A stretch of DNA of 56,710 nucleotides from Bacillota bacterium (GCA_023394955.1 JAEWZY010000081.1:1-56710); one strand, 5' to 3'. Positions 16,532 through 25,441 are shown, numbered from the stretch's first letter. The notes: generated by a model from the sequence alone, not told the origin. Made by a program: numbers and translations.

Positions 16532-16600
16532 TTAGGTTAAACCTCCTCGTATAAAATAAAAACTGAACTTGATTTTGTTACTTTAACCTTTAGGTTAAAG
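16531..16600 (-). promoter_or_regulatory. Palindromic operator-like sites before the 312-aa gene
   Basis: 16581-16600 holds arms CTTTAACCT and AGGTTAAAG around a TT centre. The half sequence TTTAGGTTAAA recurs at 16531-16541 and 16589-16599, 58 bp apart, and the first copy overlaps the ribosome binding region. This arrangement fits a dimeric repressor controlling the 312-aa gene. The regulator is not identified. Confidence 0.5.
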
Positions 16601-16639
16601 GTGTTTAAGCCCTTAAAGATTTTAAATGATTTTTGTTAT

Positions 16640-16887
16640 TAAAAAATTAACCCAGATCGTCTTTACAGATTACAGTTTTCCCAGCATAATTTGTTATGAA
16701 TTAGGGGAAATGCTTTTCCTCCTTGTTGCACCATTAGGTGACTTCTATTTTAGAGTGCATCCCCTCCTCTGACTTGTACTTCTAACGCGCAGTTTGTTTC
16801 TTAGAATTCTAATTTTGGCGAGGATGTTGATCTCGTCAGGGATGCTGGGAACCCTTCTTCAATAATATTTTAAAGGTGGTGAATCTT
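16640..16887 (+). ncRNA. Candidate bridge RNA region of the IS110 element
   Basis: IS110 elements encode a structured bridge RNA in the noncoding end next to the transposase. This stretch has no reading frame and shows possible stems, for example GGAAA/TTTCC in AGGGGAAATGCTTTTCCTCC, and GCGAGGATG with ATCTCGT. I could not define guide loops or an exact transcript. The call rests on family knowledge and position. Confidence 0.4.
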
Positions 16888-18279
16888 TTGTCGAACAAAC
16901 TCTTTGCCGGTATCGATGTCAGTTTAAAGGAAAATCAGTTGCATTGTTTAGATGATGCCGGGTCTGACATCGGCAAATCCATTCGGTTTGCTAATAACCT
17001 CCCTGGAACCATAGAAATGGCTAATCATCTAAATTTTCTGGTAGAGACCGGCAATTTCGAATCCTTAACCATTGGCATGGAAGCGACGGCGCTTTATTGG
17101 TTCCCTTTATTTCACACCCTTAGCTCTACTCAGTTTGATGCCGATACCCAAGTGCTAAGCTTAAATCCAAAACTAGTCAGTAAATTCCGGGAAGCCTATC
17201 CTGATATGGATAAGTCCGATCCCAAAGATTCGTTCGTGATTGCGGATCGCCTCCGGTTTGGCAGATTACCTCAATCACAAGTTGTCAATCCGGATCTATT
17301 AGCTCTTCAAAGAATCACCCGGTTTCGCTATCATTTAAGTCAAATGAGTTCCCAACTAAAAAATTATGCCAGTTCTTTTATCTTCCTTACTTTCAGCGAA
17401 TGGAACCGGATTGAACCTTTCTCGGACTTATTCGGAGCTACATCCAAAAAGCTACTTAAAAAGTTTACTTCCGCGGCAGAACTTGCCCAGCTACCTATTG
17501 ATGATCTTAAAAAGTTGCTGGCCGAATTTAGTAAAGGACACTTAGGCACTGAGAAAACCTCTTTAGTTAATCAAGCTGCTAATGATTCTTTTCCAATTCC
17601 TAATCCGTTGGCTCTACAAGTTCATCTTCTGGTTAAACAAACTTTGCAACAACTAGATCTACTTGAAAAACATATGGCTACGTTGGATAAAAAAATCACT
17701 AAGCTAATCGAAAATTTTCATAACCCTTTAATTTCAGTCCGGGGCATCGGACCAGTTCTAGCCGCTGGTTTGATTGCTGAAATTGGTGACATCTCCCGTT
17801 TCCCTGGACAAGCCCAATTGGCTAAATATGCTGGACTTACCTGGAGGAAAAATCAGTCCGGTAACTTTACAGGTGATATTACTCCTTTGACCAAGACCGG
17901 TAATGCTTTTCTACGTTATTATCTTATCTTGGCAGCCCAGTCGATGATTAACCATAATCCAGAGTACCGGGAGTACTATAACCGAAAGTTTAAGGAAACT
18001 CCTCGCCATCCCCATAAACGGGCGCTGTCGCTCACAGCCCGTAAACTGGTACGTTTGGTTTATGCTCTTTTATCTAAAAATCAATTATATTTAACTCAAC
18101 AGGAGCGTCTAAACCGCCAGTCTACTAAGGAGGTGTCTATATCTCAAGTCCCTGTTCCCATGACTCAGAGTTCCATGATAGCCAATAAAAAAGTGAAGGC
18201 CTTAATGGTAGCCTCTCGCCCTAAAAGAACTCTGCCTCGTCAGCAGGAACATGTACGGGGTCGAGCGGTTAACACGTAG
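16888..18279 (+). CDS. IS110-family transposase (DEDD)
   Basis: A recombinase with an N-terminal RuvC-like DEDD domain: D in FAGIDVS, E in IGMEAT, then the pair of D residues in DKSDPKDSF. A C-terminal Transposase_20 domain contains VRGIGPVLAAGLIAEIGD and a likely nucleophile Ser in NQSGNF. I choose TTG at 16888 (AAAGGTGGTG 7 nt upstream), giving MSNKLFAGIDVS, over two GTG codons at 16876 and 16879 that lie within that site. Length (463 aa) is normal and there is no frameshift. Confidence 0.93.
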   Translation: MSNKLFAGIDVSLKENQLHCLDDAGSDIGKSIRFANNLPGTIEMANHLNFLVETGNFESLTIGMEATALYWFPLFHTLSSTQFDADTQVLSLNPKLVSKFREAYPDMDKSDPKDSFVIADRLRFGRLPQSQVVNPDLLALQRITRFRYHLSQMSSQLKNYASSFIFLTFSEWNRIEPFSDLFGATSKKLLKKFTSAAELAQLPIDDLKKLLAEFSKGHLGTEKTSLVNQAANDSFPIPNPLALQVHLLVKQTLQQLDLLEKHMATLDKKITKLIENFHNPLISVRGIGPVLAAGLIAEIGDISRFPGQAQLAKYAGLTWRKNQSGNFTGDITPLTKTGNAFLRYYLILAAQSMINHNPEYREYYNRKFKETPRHPHKRALSLTARKLVRLVYALLSKNQLYLTQQERLNRQSTKEVSISQVPVPMTQSSMIANKKVKALMVASRPKRTLPRQQEHVRGRAVNT

Positions 18280-18331
18280 GTCTTCACTCATTTTAAAATT
18301 AGCATTTCAATAATCATTAGTCAAGACCTAC
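18276..18331 (+). repeat. Inverted repeat at the 3' end of the IS110 transposase
   Basis: GTAGGTCTT (18276-18284, containing the stop codon) is matched by AAGACCTAC (18323-18331) across a 38-nt AT-rich loop. It may stop transcription or lie at the element end. Confidence 0.5.
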
Positions 18332-18501
18332 ATATGATATTTATTTAATCTACATTTACTTACAGCCGCATTCATCTGAGAAGCTTTGTTTGCTGTACCC
18401 TTTTAACTCTTTGAATCTATATTTTTCGTAATATTTTTTTGTTCTTTTTCTTGACTTTTACCGCAGTCTAAAAAATAGCATACTGGGCGATTTACCTCTT
18501 A

Positions 18502-18819
18502 TTAGTTCTCGTCTTCCATTACTGCTGGTCGAAGAAGAACTCTATTCTGCGCGATAGGAACATCCAGAACCATTTCAATGTCACACGCATAAAAAGCGTC
18601 TTTTAACTTATCAATTGCGGTTGTTACTTCTGCACTTGGTTCCGGTTTAGTTGTTTCATATTCTCGAAGTGCAGTGAGGAGCCTATCGATTTCCGAAAAA
18701 GTCATAATAATCTCTACGCTGCCCGAATTGTTCTGAAAGTTCATAGCAATTGCAGAACCGAATGATCTGAGAAAAATGGGATCACTCTTGAACCGTAATA
18801 CCTTTTTATTAGTGGACAT
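18502..18819 (-). CDS. 105-aa protein overlapping the GIY-YIG gene
   Basis: No family is recognised. A beta-rich N-terminal half (LRFKSDPIFLRSF, SGSVEIIMTF) precedes an amphipathic helical middle and an acidic C-terminus. Its start lies 11 nt inside the end of the upstream GIY-YIG gene, so the two are coupled and likely functional partners. A nuclease with a small acidic partner suggests a toxin-antitoxin or nuclease-inhibitor pair, but this is only inference. Confidence 0.6.
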   Translation of the reverse strand: MSTNKKVLRFKSDPIFLRSFGSAIAMNFQNNSGSVEIIMTFSEIDRLLTALREYETTKPEPSAEVTTAIDKLKDAFYACDIEMVLDVPIAQNRVLLRPAVMEDEN

Positions 18820-19153
18820 TTTGCACCCTCTCTTTCACTTTGTCGCCTAATGAAACTTTGGATTTAGAATCAGTATATTTGGGCCATCGATTATATCCGA
18901 TAGCGGGATTATTCGAATCGAAAGCTTTTATATACTCAACTTCCTTTAGGGCGACTTCTTTATCATTAGCATTAGCATTATCAGACTCCCATAGAATTTC
19001 CTTCTGTATCGTGAAGTTTCGTATTTGCTCTAAGGTGAAGTCCGTTTCTATAAGTTTGCTATTGGCGCTTCCATAATAATTCAACGTACCGGTTAAATCT
19101 TTTCCGATATAGATTTTGCCGTTTGGATAGGTGATTTTATAAATTACCTTCAT
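18809..19153 (-). CDS. GIY-YIG nuclease-like small protein
   Basis: 114 aa with the GIY-YIG start YKITYPNGKIYIGKD, in which the first GIY triplet is YKI and the second is YIG. A helical part containing EVALKEVEYIKAF supplies the family's conserved Glu (E-x2-YI) and a late NR motif follows. The whole protein is little more than the catalytic domain. Such stand-alone domains act in mobile elements and defence. It ends within the next gene (11-nt overlap) and lies 35 nt after the helicase stop, possibly in the same unit. Confidence 0.72.
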   Translation of the reverse strand: MKVIYKITYPNGKIYIGKDLTGTLNYYGSANSKLIETDFTLEQIRNFTIQKEILWESDNANANDKEVALKEVEYIKAFDSNNPAIGYNRWPKYTDSKSKVSLGDKVKERVQNVH

Positions 19154-19188
19154 GTTTTGAAAAATCCCCCTTTAAGACGTCGGAACGC

Positions 19189-22100
19189 TTAACTTATAAT
19201 TATTCTAACACTTCGTAAAACCAAAGGGTCCTCTCCATTCGCTTCCTCATTAAGCCATTCTTTTCGACATCGCTTCACCCACAGTTTAACCTCACTATCT
19301 TCTTGAATTTCTTCAGGGATCGGAAAAATTCGTGCAAACTCATGTGCAACAATCCTGTTTCGATAGCCATATCTAAACCACGCCAATGAATCGCGATTAC
19401 AGCACCCATTTCGAATACAGAGTGGTAATAGCGGCATTTCTCCTAATTGTTCACCTAAGTGATCTGATTCTTCAAGAATGACCAATAATGCACCGGCGAA
19501 TAAGGACAAATGATGCATAACATAGCCTACAAATGAGAAAAGGGCAGGGATAGGAGCCTGTCCTTGGCTCCTTTTTCCATCTATTTCTTCAATCTCTATT
19601 TTCAGATACGTCGCCGCTATCTCTGCATAAGTACTCCCGTTCATATACATCCATACTAAATTGGACAACTCTGTCCATAACTCCGCCCAATCATCCGGAA
19701 ATTCCCAGTCTACTGCAAATTCATTTTCACCAATTTTTTCTAACATTCTATCAAGGACAGTATTCATCTTGCGCACTTCGACTGGCAAAATTTTACGAAT
19801 ATCTTTTGGCGGCATCCAACTCATCGCTTGAATAAAGATCTGTAAACAGCCTTCCATAGTAGTTGTTCTATTATCTTCGATAAATTCGCGACAATTAGTT
19901 AACCCTTTCCACAATCGCCAACATGTTAGTAAATCAATGCCGCCCTTCATTGCCGCCATCGGCATCCATTCTGGCATTTCATATTCTTGAAGAAGACTCA
20001 TTTCAATATTTTTAATTCGTCCAGCAGCAGCTTCAACTGATAGTCCTTCTTGTCGTCTTTGAGCAAGATAAGCTCCGAATGTATGGTTAAGAACATCAAC
20101 ATTTTGAGCATTCTCTCCCCCAAGTTGGGCAACTAATTCAAATTCTTCGGCAGTAAACGCATTTAAGGGCGCCTCCGGAGTCAGACGCTCTATAAAAGAT
20201 GCTATTGGTGAAGCAATTTGAACACATCTATCTGAACCGCTCATTAGTCGATACCTCTTAATGACGCTTCCTATGCCAATACCTTCCCGTAAAGGTCCAC
20301 TAAACGGATTATCCGAAACCAATATTGCAAGGCCATGATTTGCAACCATTGCTCGCCCCGCACGTCCAAAAGCATTAAGAATAGTTGCATCTGAACTGCG
20401 AACCCCATGCATATTATCCGCTGCTTGTCGAGCGTCGCCAAGCGAAGATCCTGCAACTATAACTACATCTGCTGGCAAGTTAAGGCCTTGCGCCAAAGTT
20501 GGCGTAGCGAAAAGAAGCCCAATATACCTATTTCGAAAGCTTCTTTCTACCGCCGCCTGCTCTGTTTCCAGCATTGCGCTTGAATGAACGCCTATGCCTT
20601 TTCGAAGCAAGTCACCGACTTTTGAAGAGACTCCAAGCTCAATATCCGCTAAATTAAGCAACGCACACGTATGCTGATCTAAATCAATCTCACAATCTAA
20701 ATCACTATTTTCTGCACAACTGAATACATGATGTTTACTTGTAAGGATGAAGCATAATACACTTGAGCCCTTTCGATAAAGTATCTCGGACAATTGCCTG
20801 CCGGCAGTATTTTTCCAACCAGTCCAATCAATATCTTGAGAGTTTCGTTTTGCTTTAGCCTTAAAAGTAACTGGTATAGGAACGGAAACATAATCTTCTA
20901 TGTTTCCCTCAGCATTCCATTGCAAGCGCATCCCGCCCAACAATCCCAATGGAGCGTCAAATTCCACATTCTTCCTGGAAGCTGGTAATAAACTAAAATT
21001 CGACTTTGCAGCAATAAAAGCTTCTCTAGTTTTTTCATTATCAACAATCAATAAACTACGCAATGTCCGGCATGGGCGCCAAGGCACCTGTATTAGAGAT
21101 ACCTCTTGTCCATTTCGTAAACTCTGTAACCACGCTTTCACGTCGCGTCCATTGGATACCATTGCCGACATCAAAAGAAGATGAGTCTCCGGATTGATTG
21201 TAAGAATTTGAGCCAAACAAAGATCTAGCGTAATGCCCCTATTCTCATCATTGATTAAATGAAACTCATCAACGATACAAAGTTGACAGTTCAAAAAAAC
21301 GTCAGGATTAATCCTGCACACCATGGCGCACTTTTCTGGCGTCATTACTGCTACAGACATATTTGATGGCGCATCAAGGTATTCACCATCCAAGCTCGTA
21401 TACTCTTGACCCCCGATGAAAGAGAGTATCTGCGCTTCATCAAATGGTTCAAATGCAGACCTCAAATCACGTTGAACCTGATTAACTAAAGCATTGGTTG
21501 GTGCAAGATACAATACCCATCCGTTCTGCATGGCTTGACTACATGCCAACTCAGCCAGAAAACTCTTGCCGCTTCCGGTCGGCACAACAACAACAGCATC
21601 AGAGCATGGGCCTGGAAATGCTTGCATTACATATTCTTTTGCCGATGGCCAAAAAAAAGGACGTCGAGAGGCACGAGAAGCCAAATATCGCTCATAATAA
21701 ATGCTGGCTTCCGCATCTAATGCTTGACGCAGTAAATGATGCATTACCGATAATGGCGAGCTTGCGCGGATAACATATATTAGTAAAGTGCAGAGATGTA
21801 ATAAATCCGCAAATTGGCCACTAGAGAAGATGCTTGAAGTCGGCTTCAACTGTGTTAAAAGGCGTTGTAATCCTTGCTCAACTTCATTTTCCGCATTTTG
21901 TCCAATCAACCAATCGCCATAGGATTTAATCAAAGAACCAATGCGAACCATAATCGCAGTTCGCGCTGCAATTATCGCATCAAATTGACTATAATCTATA
22001 TCTGGAACGCTTGGAAAATCTTTAAGATTCCCTGTGGCAAGAGCGCAAATTGTACTTTGAAGATAGCGAACAACTATGCGATCCCGTTGCTCAAGGTCAT

Positions 22101-22554
22101 ATATCTCCAAAAAAAGATCTTCATTTAAATCAGGTACAGAACAATGTGCATTTACTTGATAATCGCTGGCCAGATATAACAGAGCACATTCGATTTGAGC
22201 ATAGGTTATATTCACGCTCCTGGAACAATCTTGCCGAACAGTTTTTGCAAAACTACACCATAAATCAATCGCTTCTGCTGCAATGAATGCGTAAGATCTA
22301 GCCCGATTGAGCATCTGTTCATCGGTAGAGGTAGGTTCATTAAACAAGCACTGTTCAATTGCATTGGCGAGACGCCGGAGATAATCGCTAGCCTTCAGAA
22401 CAGCATCCTGGGAGCCACCAAGGTCCGGACCATTTAAGCGTAATTGAATTATAGCGAAATAAAGCCTTGATAACCGTCGTCGACATTCCTCCCAATTTGT
22501 TTCGGCTAATTGAGGAAGCTGTTGTAGAAGTTCTTCAGCGAATTCATCATACAC
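19189..22554 (-). CDS. Large SF2 DEAD/DEAH-box helicase, HamB/AbpB-like
   Basis: The 1121-aa protein has an N-terminal helical extension (about 320 aa), then Ski2-like helicase motifs: PTGSGKS (325-331), the box II variant DEFH (429-432), SAMV as motif III, and FGRAGRA as motif VI, followed by a long helical C-terminus. It likely unwinds or translocates on DNA. The GTG at 22554 has GGGAGG 9 nt upstream and overlaps the nuclease stop by 8 nt (GTGTATGA); the longer frame to 22614 lies inside the nuclease gene. Pairing with a nuclease resembles Hachiman (HamAB) and AbpAB defence, though this helicase is unusually large. Confidence 0.85.
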   Translation of the reverse strand: MYDEFAEELLQQLPQLAETNWEECRRRLSRLYFAIIQLRLNGPDLGGSQDAVLKASDYLRRLANAIEQCLFNEPTSTDEQMLNRARSYAFIAAEAIDLWCSFAKTVRQDCSRSVNITYAQIECALLYLASDYQVNAHCSVPDLNEDLFLEIYDLEQRDRIVVRYLQSTICALATGNLKDFPSVPDIDYSQFDAIIAARTAIMVRIGSLIKSYGDWLIGQNAENEVEQGLQRLLTQLKPTSSIFSSGQFADLLHLCTLLIYVIRASSPLSVMHHLLRQALDAEASIYYERYLASRASRRPFFWPSAKEYVMQAFPGPCSDAVVVVPTGSGKSFLAELACSQAMQNGWVLYLAPTNALVNQVQRDLRSAFEPFDEAQILSFIGGQEYTSLDGEYLDAPSNMSVAVMTPEKCAMVCRINPDVFLNCQLCIVDEFHLINDENRGITLDLCLAQILTINPETHLLLMSAMVSNGRDVKAWLQSLRNGQEVSLIQVPWRPCRTLRSLLIVDNEKTREAFIAAKSNFSLLPASRKNVEFDAPLGLLGGMRLQWNAEGNIEDYVSVPIPVTFKAKAKRNSQDIDWTGWKNTAGRQLSEILYRKGSSVLCFILTSKHHVFSCAENSDLDCEIDLDQHTCALLNLADIELGVSSKVGDLLRKGIGVHSSAMLETEQAAVERSFRNRYIGLLFATPTLAQGLNLPADVVIVAGSSLGDARQAADNMHGVRSSDATILNAFGRAGRAMVANHGLAILVSDNPFSGPLREGIGIGSVIKRYRLMSGSDRCVQIASPIASFIERLTPEAPLNAFTAEEFELVAQLGGENAQNVDVLNHTFGAYLAQRRQEGLSVEAAAGRIKNIEMSLLQEYEMPEWMPMAAMKGGIDLLTCWRLWKGLTNCREFIEDNRTTTMEGCLQIFIQAMSWMPPKDIRKILPVEVRKMNTVLDRMLEKIGENEFAVDWEFPDDWAELWTELSNLVWMYMNGSTYAEIAATYLKIEIEEIDGKRSQGQAPIPALFSFVGYVMHHLSLFAGALLVILEESDHLGEQLGEMPLLPLCIRNGCCNRDSLAWFRYGYRNRIVAHEFARIFPIPEEIQEDSEVKLWVKRCRKEWLNEEANGEDPLVLRSVRIIIS

Positions 22555-23428
22555 GCCGCACAACCTCCCGCGCTTTCCTATGCATATCATGTGCAACTTT
22601 ATCAAAAAAAGCATCGTAACCGTTTACACAATGCGGCATAATTACAACTGGCGCTATAAGATTCAAGAAAGAAGCTCTTCTGCTGCGGGACCATTGTACT
22701 GAAGCTCCTTTTGCTTCGTAATGCGGATTAGGAATTAATGTTCTTTCATTTTTCCATAGTGATGATGAAAGTTGTCGTTTGTAAGGTTCATCAATTACTG
22801 CTCGAAAAGAAGTAACCATTTGTCGAAGGCGAGTATCATGCTCTCCAGCCTCTATTGCCTTAAGCATAATTACAGCATCGCTGATAGCTCCATTTGGATT
22901 GTCGCGATATGCCTTTGTTTCAACAAATGACATACCCAAAGATCCATTTTCTTTTACATATATTGCTGTTACATCAAGCCCATGATCTTTTGGAGAAATA
23001 TGAGGAAAATCAAGAGCGATAACGGTCCCTTGTGTATGCAATTCAGTTTTTTTCATTGCAATCCACAAGCAACAATGCCAAAGTCCTTCAGCAATCCATG
23101 GATTGCGCCATTTACATTTCCAATCAGCGGACGTTTCGCCCGAATGTTTAGGCTGTACCACAATTTCATCTACTGAGCGAAGAAGAGCAGTCGCATCATC
23201 TGGATTATTTTCTATAAGCTCAGAACAGATTCTCCCGGCTTGATCGAGAACACTCGCGCGCAAGGCTACAAGATACGACGATAGTGCATTGATGGCGTCT
23301 GCATTTTGCCATCCTGTAACTTCTACTACTTTATGAGTAGCAGCAACCGTAGTGTTTACCGTCAATATTCCGAGGAGAATAGACTCTGCTTTAATTATAG
23401 AGTCTTGAAGTTGATCAGATATAGGCAT
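22547..23428 (-). CDS. PD-(D/E)xK nuclease, HamA/DUF1837-like
   Basis: At 293 aa, the central region GLDVTAIYV...SFVETKAYRD carries D152 and the E170-x-K172 pair of a PD-(D/E)xK nuclease, as in the DUF1837 proteins HamA and AbpA that team with SF2 helicases. The AEGLWHC segment before it fits the helix that bears an extra catalytic Glu. The start ATG at 23428 has TTGGAG 9 nt upstream. Translation is coupled to the helicase through an 8-nt overlap. Assignment to HamA is by motif and context; overall similarity would need profile search. Confidence 0.68.
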   Translation of the reverse strand: MPISDQLQDSIIKAESILLGILTVNTTVAATHKVVEVTGWQNADAINALSSYLVALRASVLDQAGRICSELIENNPDDATALLRSVDEIVVQPKHSGETSADWKCKWRNPWIAEGLWHCCLWIAMKKTELHTQGTVIALDFPHISPKDHGLDVTAIYVKENGSLGMSFVETKAYRDNPNGAISDAVIMLKAIEAGEHDTRLRQMVTSFRAVIDEPYKRQLSSSLWKNERTLIPNPHYEAKGASVQWSRSRRASFLNLIAPVVIMPHCVNGYDAFFDKVAHDMHRKAREVVRRV

Positions 23429-23454
23429 TGTAGATAACTCCAATAATAGGTTCT

Positions 23455-23523
23455 TTATTTTTTATTTATTTTCTTGAATCCAATGATTATGTATCCAATG
23501 TATGATGAAATAATATTACTCAT
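23455..23523 (-). CDS. Possible 22-aa hydrophobic leader peptide
   Basis: TAGGAG stands 7 nt before ATG at 23523. The peptide is hydrophobic with a basic tail (IIIGFKKINKK). It ends 27 nt before the nuclease start, so it could be a leader or a small membrane peptide of the same unit. Short AT-rich frames of this kind arise by chance; the good ribosome binding site is the main support. Confidence 0.35.
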   Translation of the reverse strand: MSNIISSYIGYIIIGFKKINKK

Positions 23524-23846
23524 TAAAAAGTCTCCTAATATTCCTAGTCTTCAGAAAAGGAGCAAAAAATTTTGACTCTGGGTAGAACAGATTATTTTTT
23601 CATAAAATTATTCCACACAGATCCAATGGATTCCTATATTGTCATTTAATAATTTCTTGTCATTCCTGATTAACATACAAACATTTGTGGTCTTTTGTCT
23701 TTTTTTAGGCAAAGTCTCCCATTTCCGTTCCCGCCCCAATGCTTAACCATATATCCCCTCTTCCTGGCATGCATACTTGAAACGGGCCTATTACAGTTAC
23801 CTTCATATTAACCTTTGACCAAACCGCGTAATGTACATTGTATATC
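23524..23846. other. AT-rich intergenic region upstream of the nuclease-helicase unit
   Basis: No reading frame with a start and ribosome binding site was found on either strand. It probably contains the promoter for the minus-strand defence unit, but I could not pick out a well spaced -35/-10 pair. Confidence 0.4.
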
Positions 23847-23874
23847 AAAAACGGGGAGCATTCGCCCCCCGTTT
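23847..23874 (-). terminator. Terminator of the ardC locus
   Basis: On the minus strand AAACGGGG, loop GGCGAATGCT, CCCCGTTTTTG. It overlaps the ardC stop codon. The stem is strong and followed by T residues. Confidence 0.8.
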
Positions 23875-24705
23875 AAGCGATAATCCTTTTCAGCGATTCC
23901 AAATCAGCGTTCTCCAAAATCAGCTTTAAGCATTTCTCCACCTCCGCCAGTACCTTCATAATCTTTTGCACCACCATCTGCGGATTTTCCGTTTCAGCAT
24001 AGCCGGAAATATACCGGTAAGCGTGGGATTCAAAGCCTTCGATGCCATACAAATCACAAAGCACGCAGGCTACAAACTCGGCAATAATCTCCTGTTCGGC
24101 ATCTTGTCCCCCTTTCAAGGCCCCAAACCTGGCATGAGCGGCATGGCCCAACTCATGAAAGAATGTCTTTTCCTGCTGCGTATGCAGTACAATTTTATTT
24201 TGAGCAGGGCTGTAATATCCCCAAGCCCGATTCAACATCGGCGAATACAAGACCGATAATCCAAACCGCTCCGCCACTTCGTAAAGCGGCGGCAGTTGCT
24301 TCAGCGCATAATTTACTTCCGGCAATTCTTTGCCCTCAGTATCCTCGTACCGGAAGACCGGAATGACATGGAACCCGGTGATGATAACCTTCTCTTCTTT
24401 CTCGCCGGTTGCTTCATTTTATCTTTCAAGCTTCCGGGTTGATGGCCCAAAAATATAAAACGCCTTAGCGCCCTTTCGTACATTGCGCCCGACCTTTTGC
24501 CACTGGTCGTATCCCCTGGCGTCGCCAGTTTCCGCCGCAAGCATCAGCAACTTATTTCCCAAGCTCCATTTGCTTGAAGGTTTTTCATATTTACCGGCTT
24601 CAATGAACGTCGGGTTACCGCCTCCGGCATTTCCCCGGACTCAAACATTCTCAGCAAACTCCGGCAAGCTTTCTCAATGATTTCGGTTTGATTGATTCTG
24701 GACAT
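23873..24705 (-). pseudogene. ardC: ArdC-type antirestriction protein, broken by frameshift and stop
   Basis: The N-terminal DUF1738-like part (LLRMFESGEMPEAVTRR) starts at 24705 with GGGGTG upstream. The rest, LLMLAAETGDARGYDQWQKV and GAKAFYIFGPSTRKL, lies in another frame because an A run (24582-24586) is one base short. That frame has a TAA at 24419-24421, after which the C-terminal zinc-peptidase-like domain (KTFFHELGHAAHARFG) continues to 23873. Joined, it makes a normal ~280-aa ArdC. ArdC binds single-stranded DNA and protects incoming plasmid DNA from restriction. The last 150 aa could be translated alone from 24325. Confidence 0.85.
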
Positions 24706-24740
24706 CTTCGAACACCCCTTTTTCTTATGGGGGAACGGGG

Positions 24741-24875
24741 TCATCCAGACCTGTCAAGGGATTTATCCTCATCGAACAGACTTACCGGACCGGCTTCTTC
24801 CTCGAATTCTCCTAACCGGGAGGATAAGTGTTCTCTCTTGACAGATAAACCCCGTATAATGAAAGAAAAAGGGAA
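24741..24875 (-). pseudogene. C-terminal coding remnant upstream of ardC
   Basis: The frame reads IIRGLSVKREHLSSRLGEFEE then AGPVSLFDED and ends at TGA 24741. It has no start. The ending recalls the SLFDD-type tail of Y-family polymerases of mobile elements, but this is weak. A related remnant in the same frame is found near 31055-31110. Confidence 0.3.
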
Positions 24876-24997
24876 ATAAGCCCGCAACGGTTAATTTCTG
24901 TAGCCCACGAGAAGGATAAAAAAATTACCAACCTTAAATCTTCCCGTTCAACGGACAAACAAGAAGGTTTGAAGATTGACTTTTTTACAATAATTAT

Positions 24998-25441
24998 CTA
25001 TTCCATATGAAAATGCTTTTTAACCAGTATTGGAATATCATTTAAGTGTGGTCTTTTCCTTAATTCATTTAGCAAGTCTGCTTCCGTATTAATTCTGTTA
25101 AATTCTTCAAGCATATTTTTTTCTATATACGATCTCAACTCTATTCTTCGTTGTTCTTCATCAATGCTTTGTTCAAAATCCAATAGCACCATTATTCGTT
25201 GATTTTCTGCATCATTTAAAGATCCCAAACGATTAAAAATATGCATTTCTAGATTTAGCAAATCTAGACTCTTTAAAATAAAGCCATAATTTAAGTAATA
25301 ATTATTGCCAAATTTTGACTTCCGAATATTTATTGCCTTAATTAATTCTTCACTTTCTGCATACCAGTTATTTCCTTTTCTTTGAAAACCAAAAGGCTTA
25401 AATAAATTATCCAAGTATTTTACAAAATCTTTTTTCTCCAT
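24998..25441 (-). CDS. DUF4304-like immunity protein for the orphan Rhs tip
   Basis: The 147-aa protein starts EKKDFVKYLDNLFKPFGFQRKGNNWY, the usual opening of DUF4304 proteins (a helix, then the GF-x-RKG-x-W motif). DUF4304 proteins act as immunity proteins in polymorphic toxin loci. It begins 14 nt after the Rhs tip stop codon, with GAGGTG 9 nt before the ATG at 25441. Position and family agree that it neutralises the nuclease tip encoded just upstream. It should act in the cytoplasm, since no signal peptide is present. Confidence 0.75.
   Translation of the reverse strand: MEKKDFVKYLDNLFKPFGFQRKGNNWYAESEELIKAINIRKSKFGNNYYLNYGFILKSLDLLNLEMHIFNRLGSLNDAENQRIMVLLDFEQSIDEEQRRIELRSYIEKNMLEEFNRINTEADLLNELRKRPHLNDIPILVKKHFHME

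Larger units (their letters stand above)
16613..18331 (+). mobile_element. IS110-family insertion sequence (ends approximate)
   Basis: One DEDD transposase gene on the plus strand lies between minus-strand island genes, with about 250 bp of hairpin-containing noncoding DNA upstream and about 50 bp downstream. IS110 elements lack clear terminal inverted repeats, so exact ends cannot be fixed by eye. The element separates the 312-aa gene and its operators from the GIY-YIG pair. Confidence 0.75.

Noticed and set aside
24313..24540. 75-aa basic protein between the two ardC parts
   Set aside because: It is a wrong-frame reading of the ardC middle region; the correct frame gives the known ArdC motifs.
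24838..24861. TTGACA followed by TATAAT upstream of ardC on the plus strand
   Set aside because: The spacing between the two boxes is only 11 bp, far from the 16-18 bp needed, and no plus-strand gene follows.
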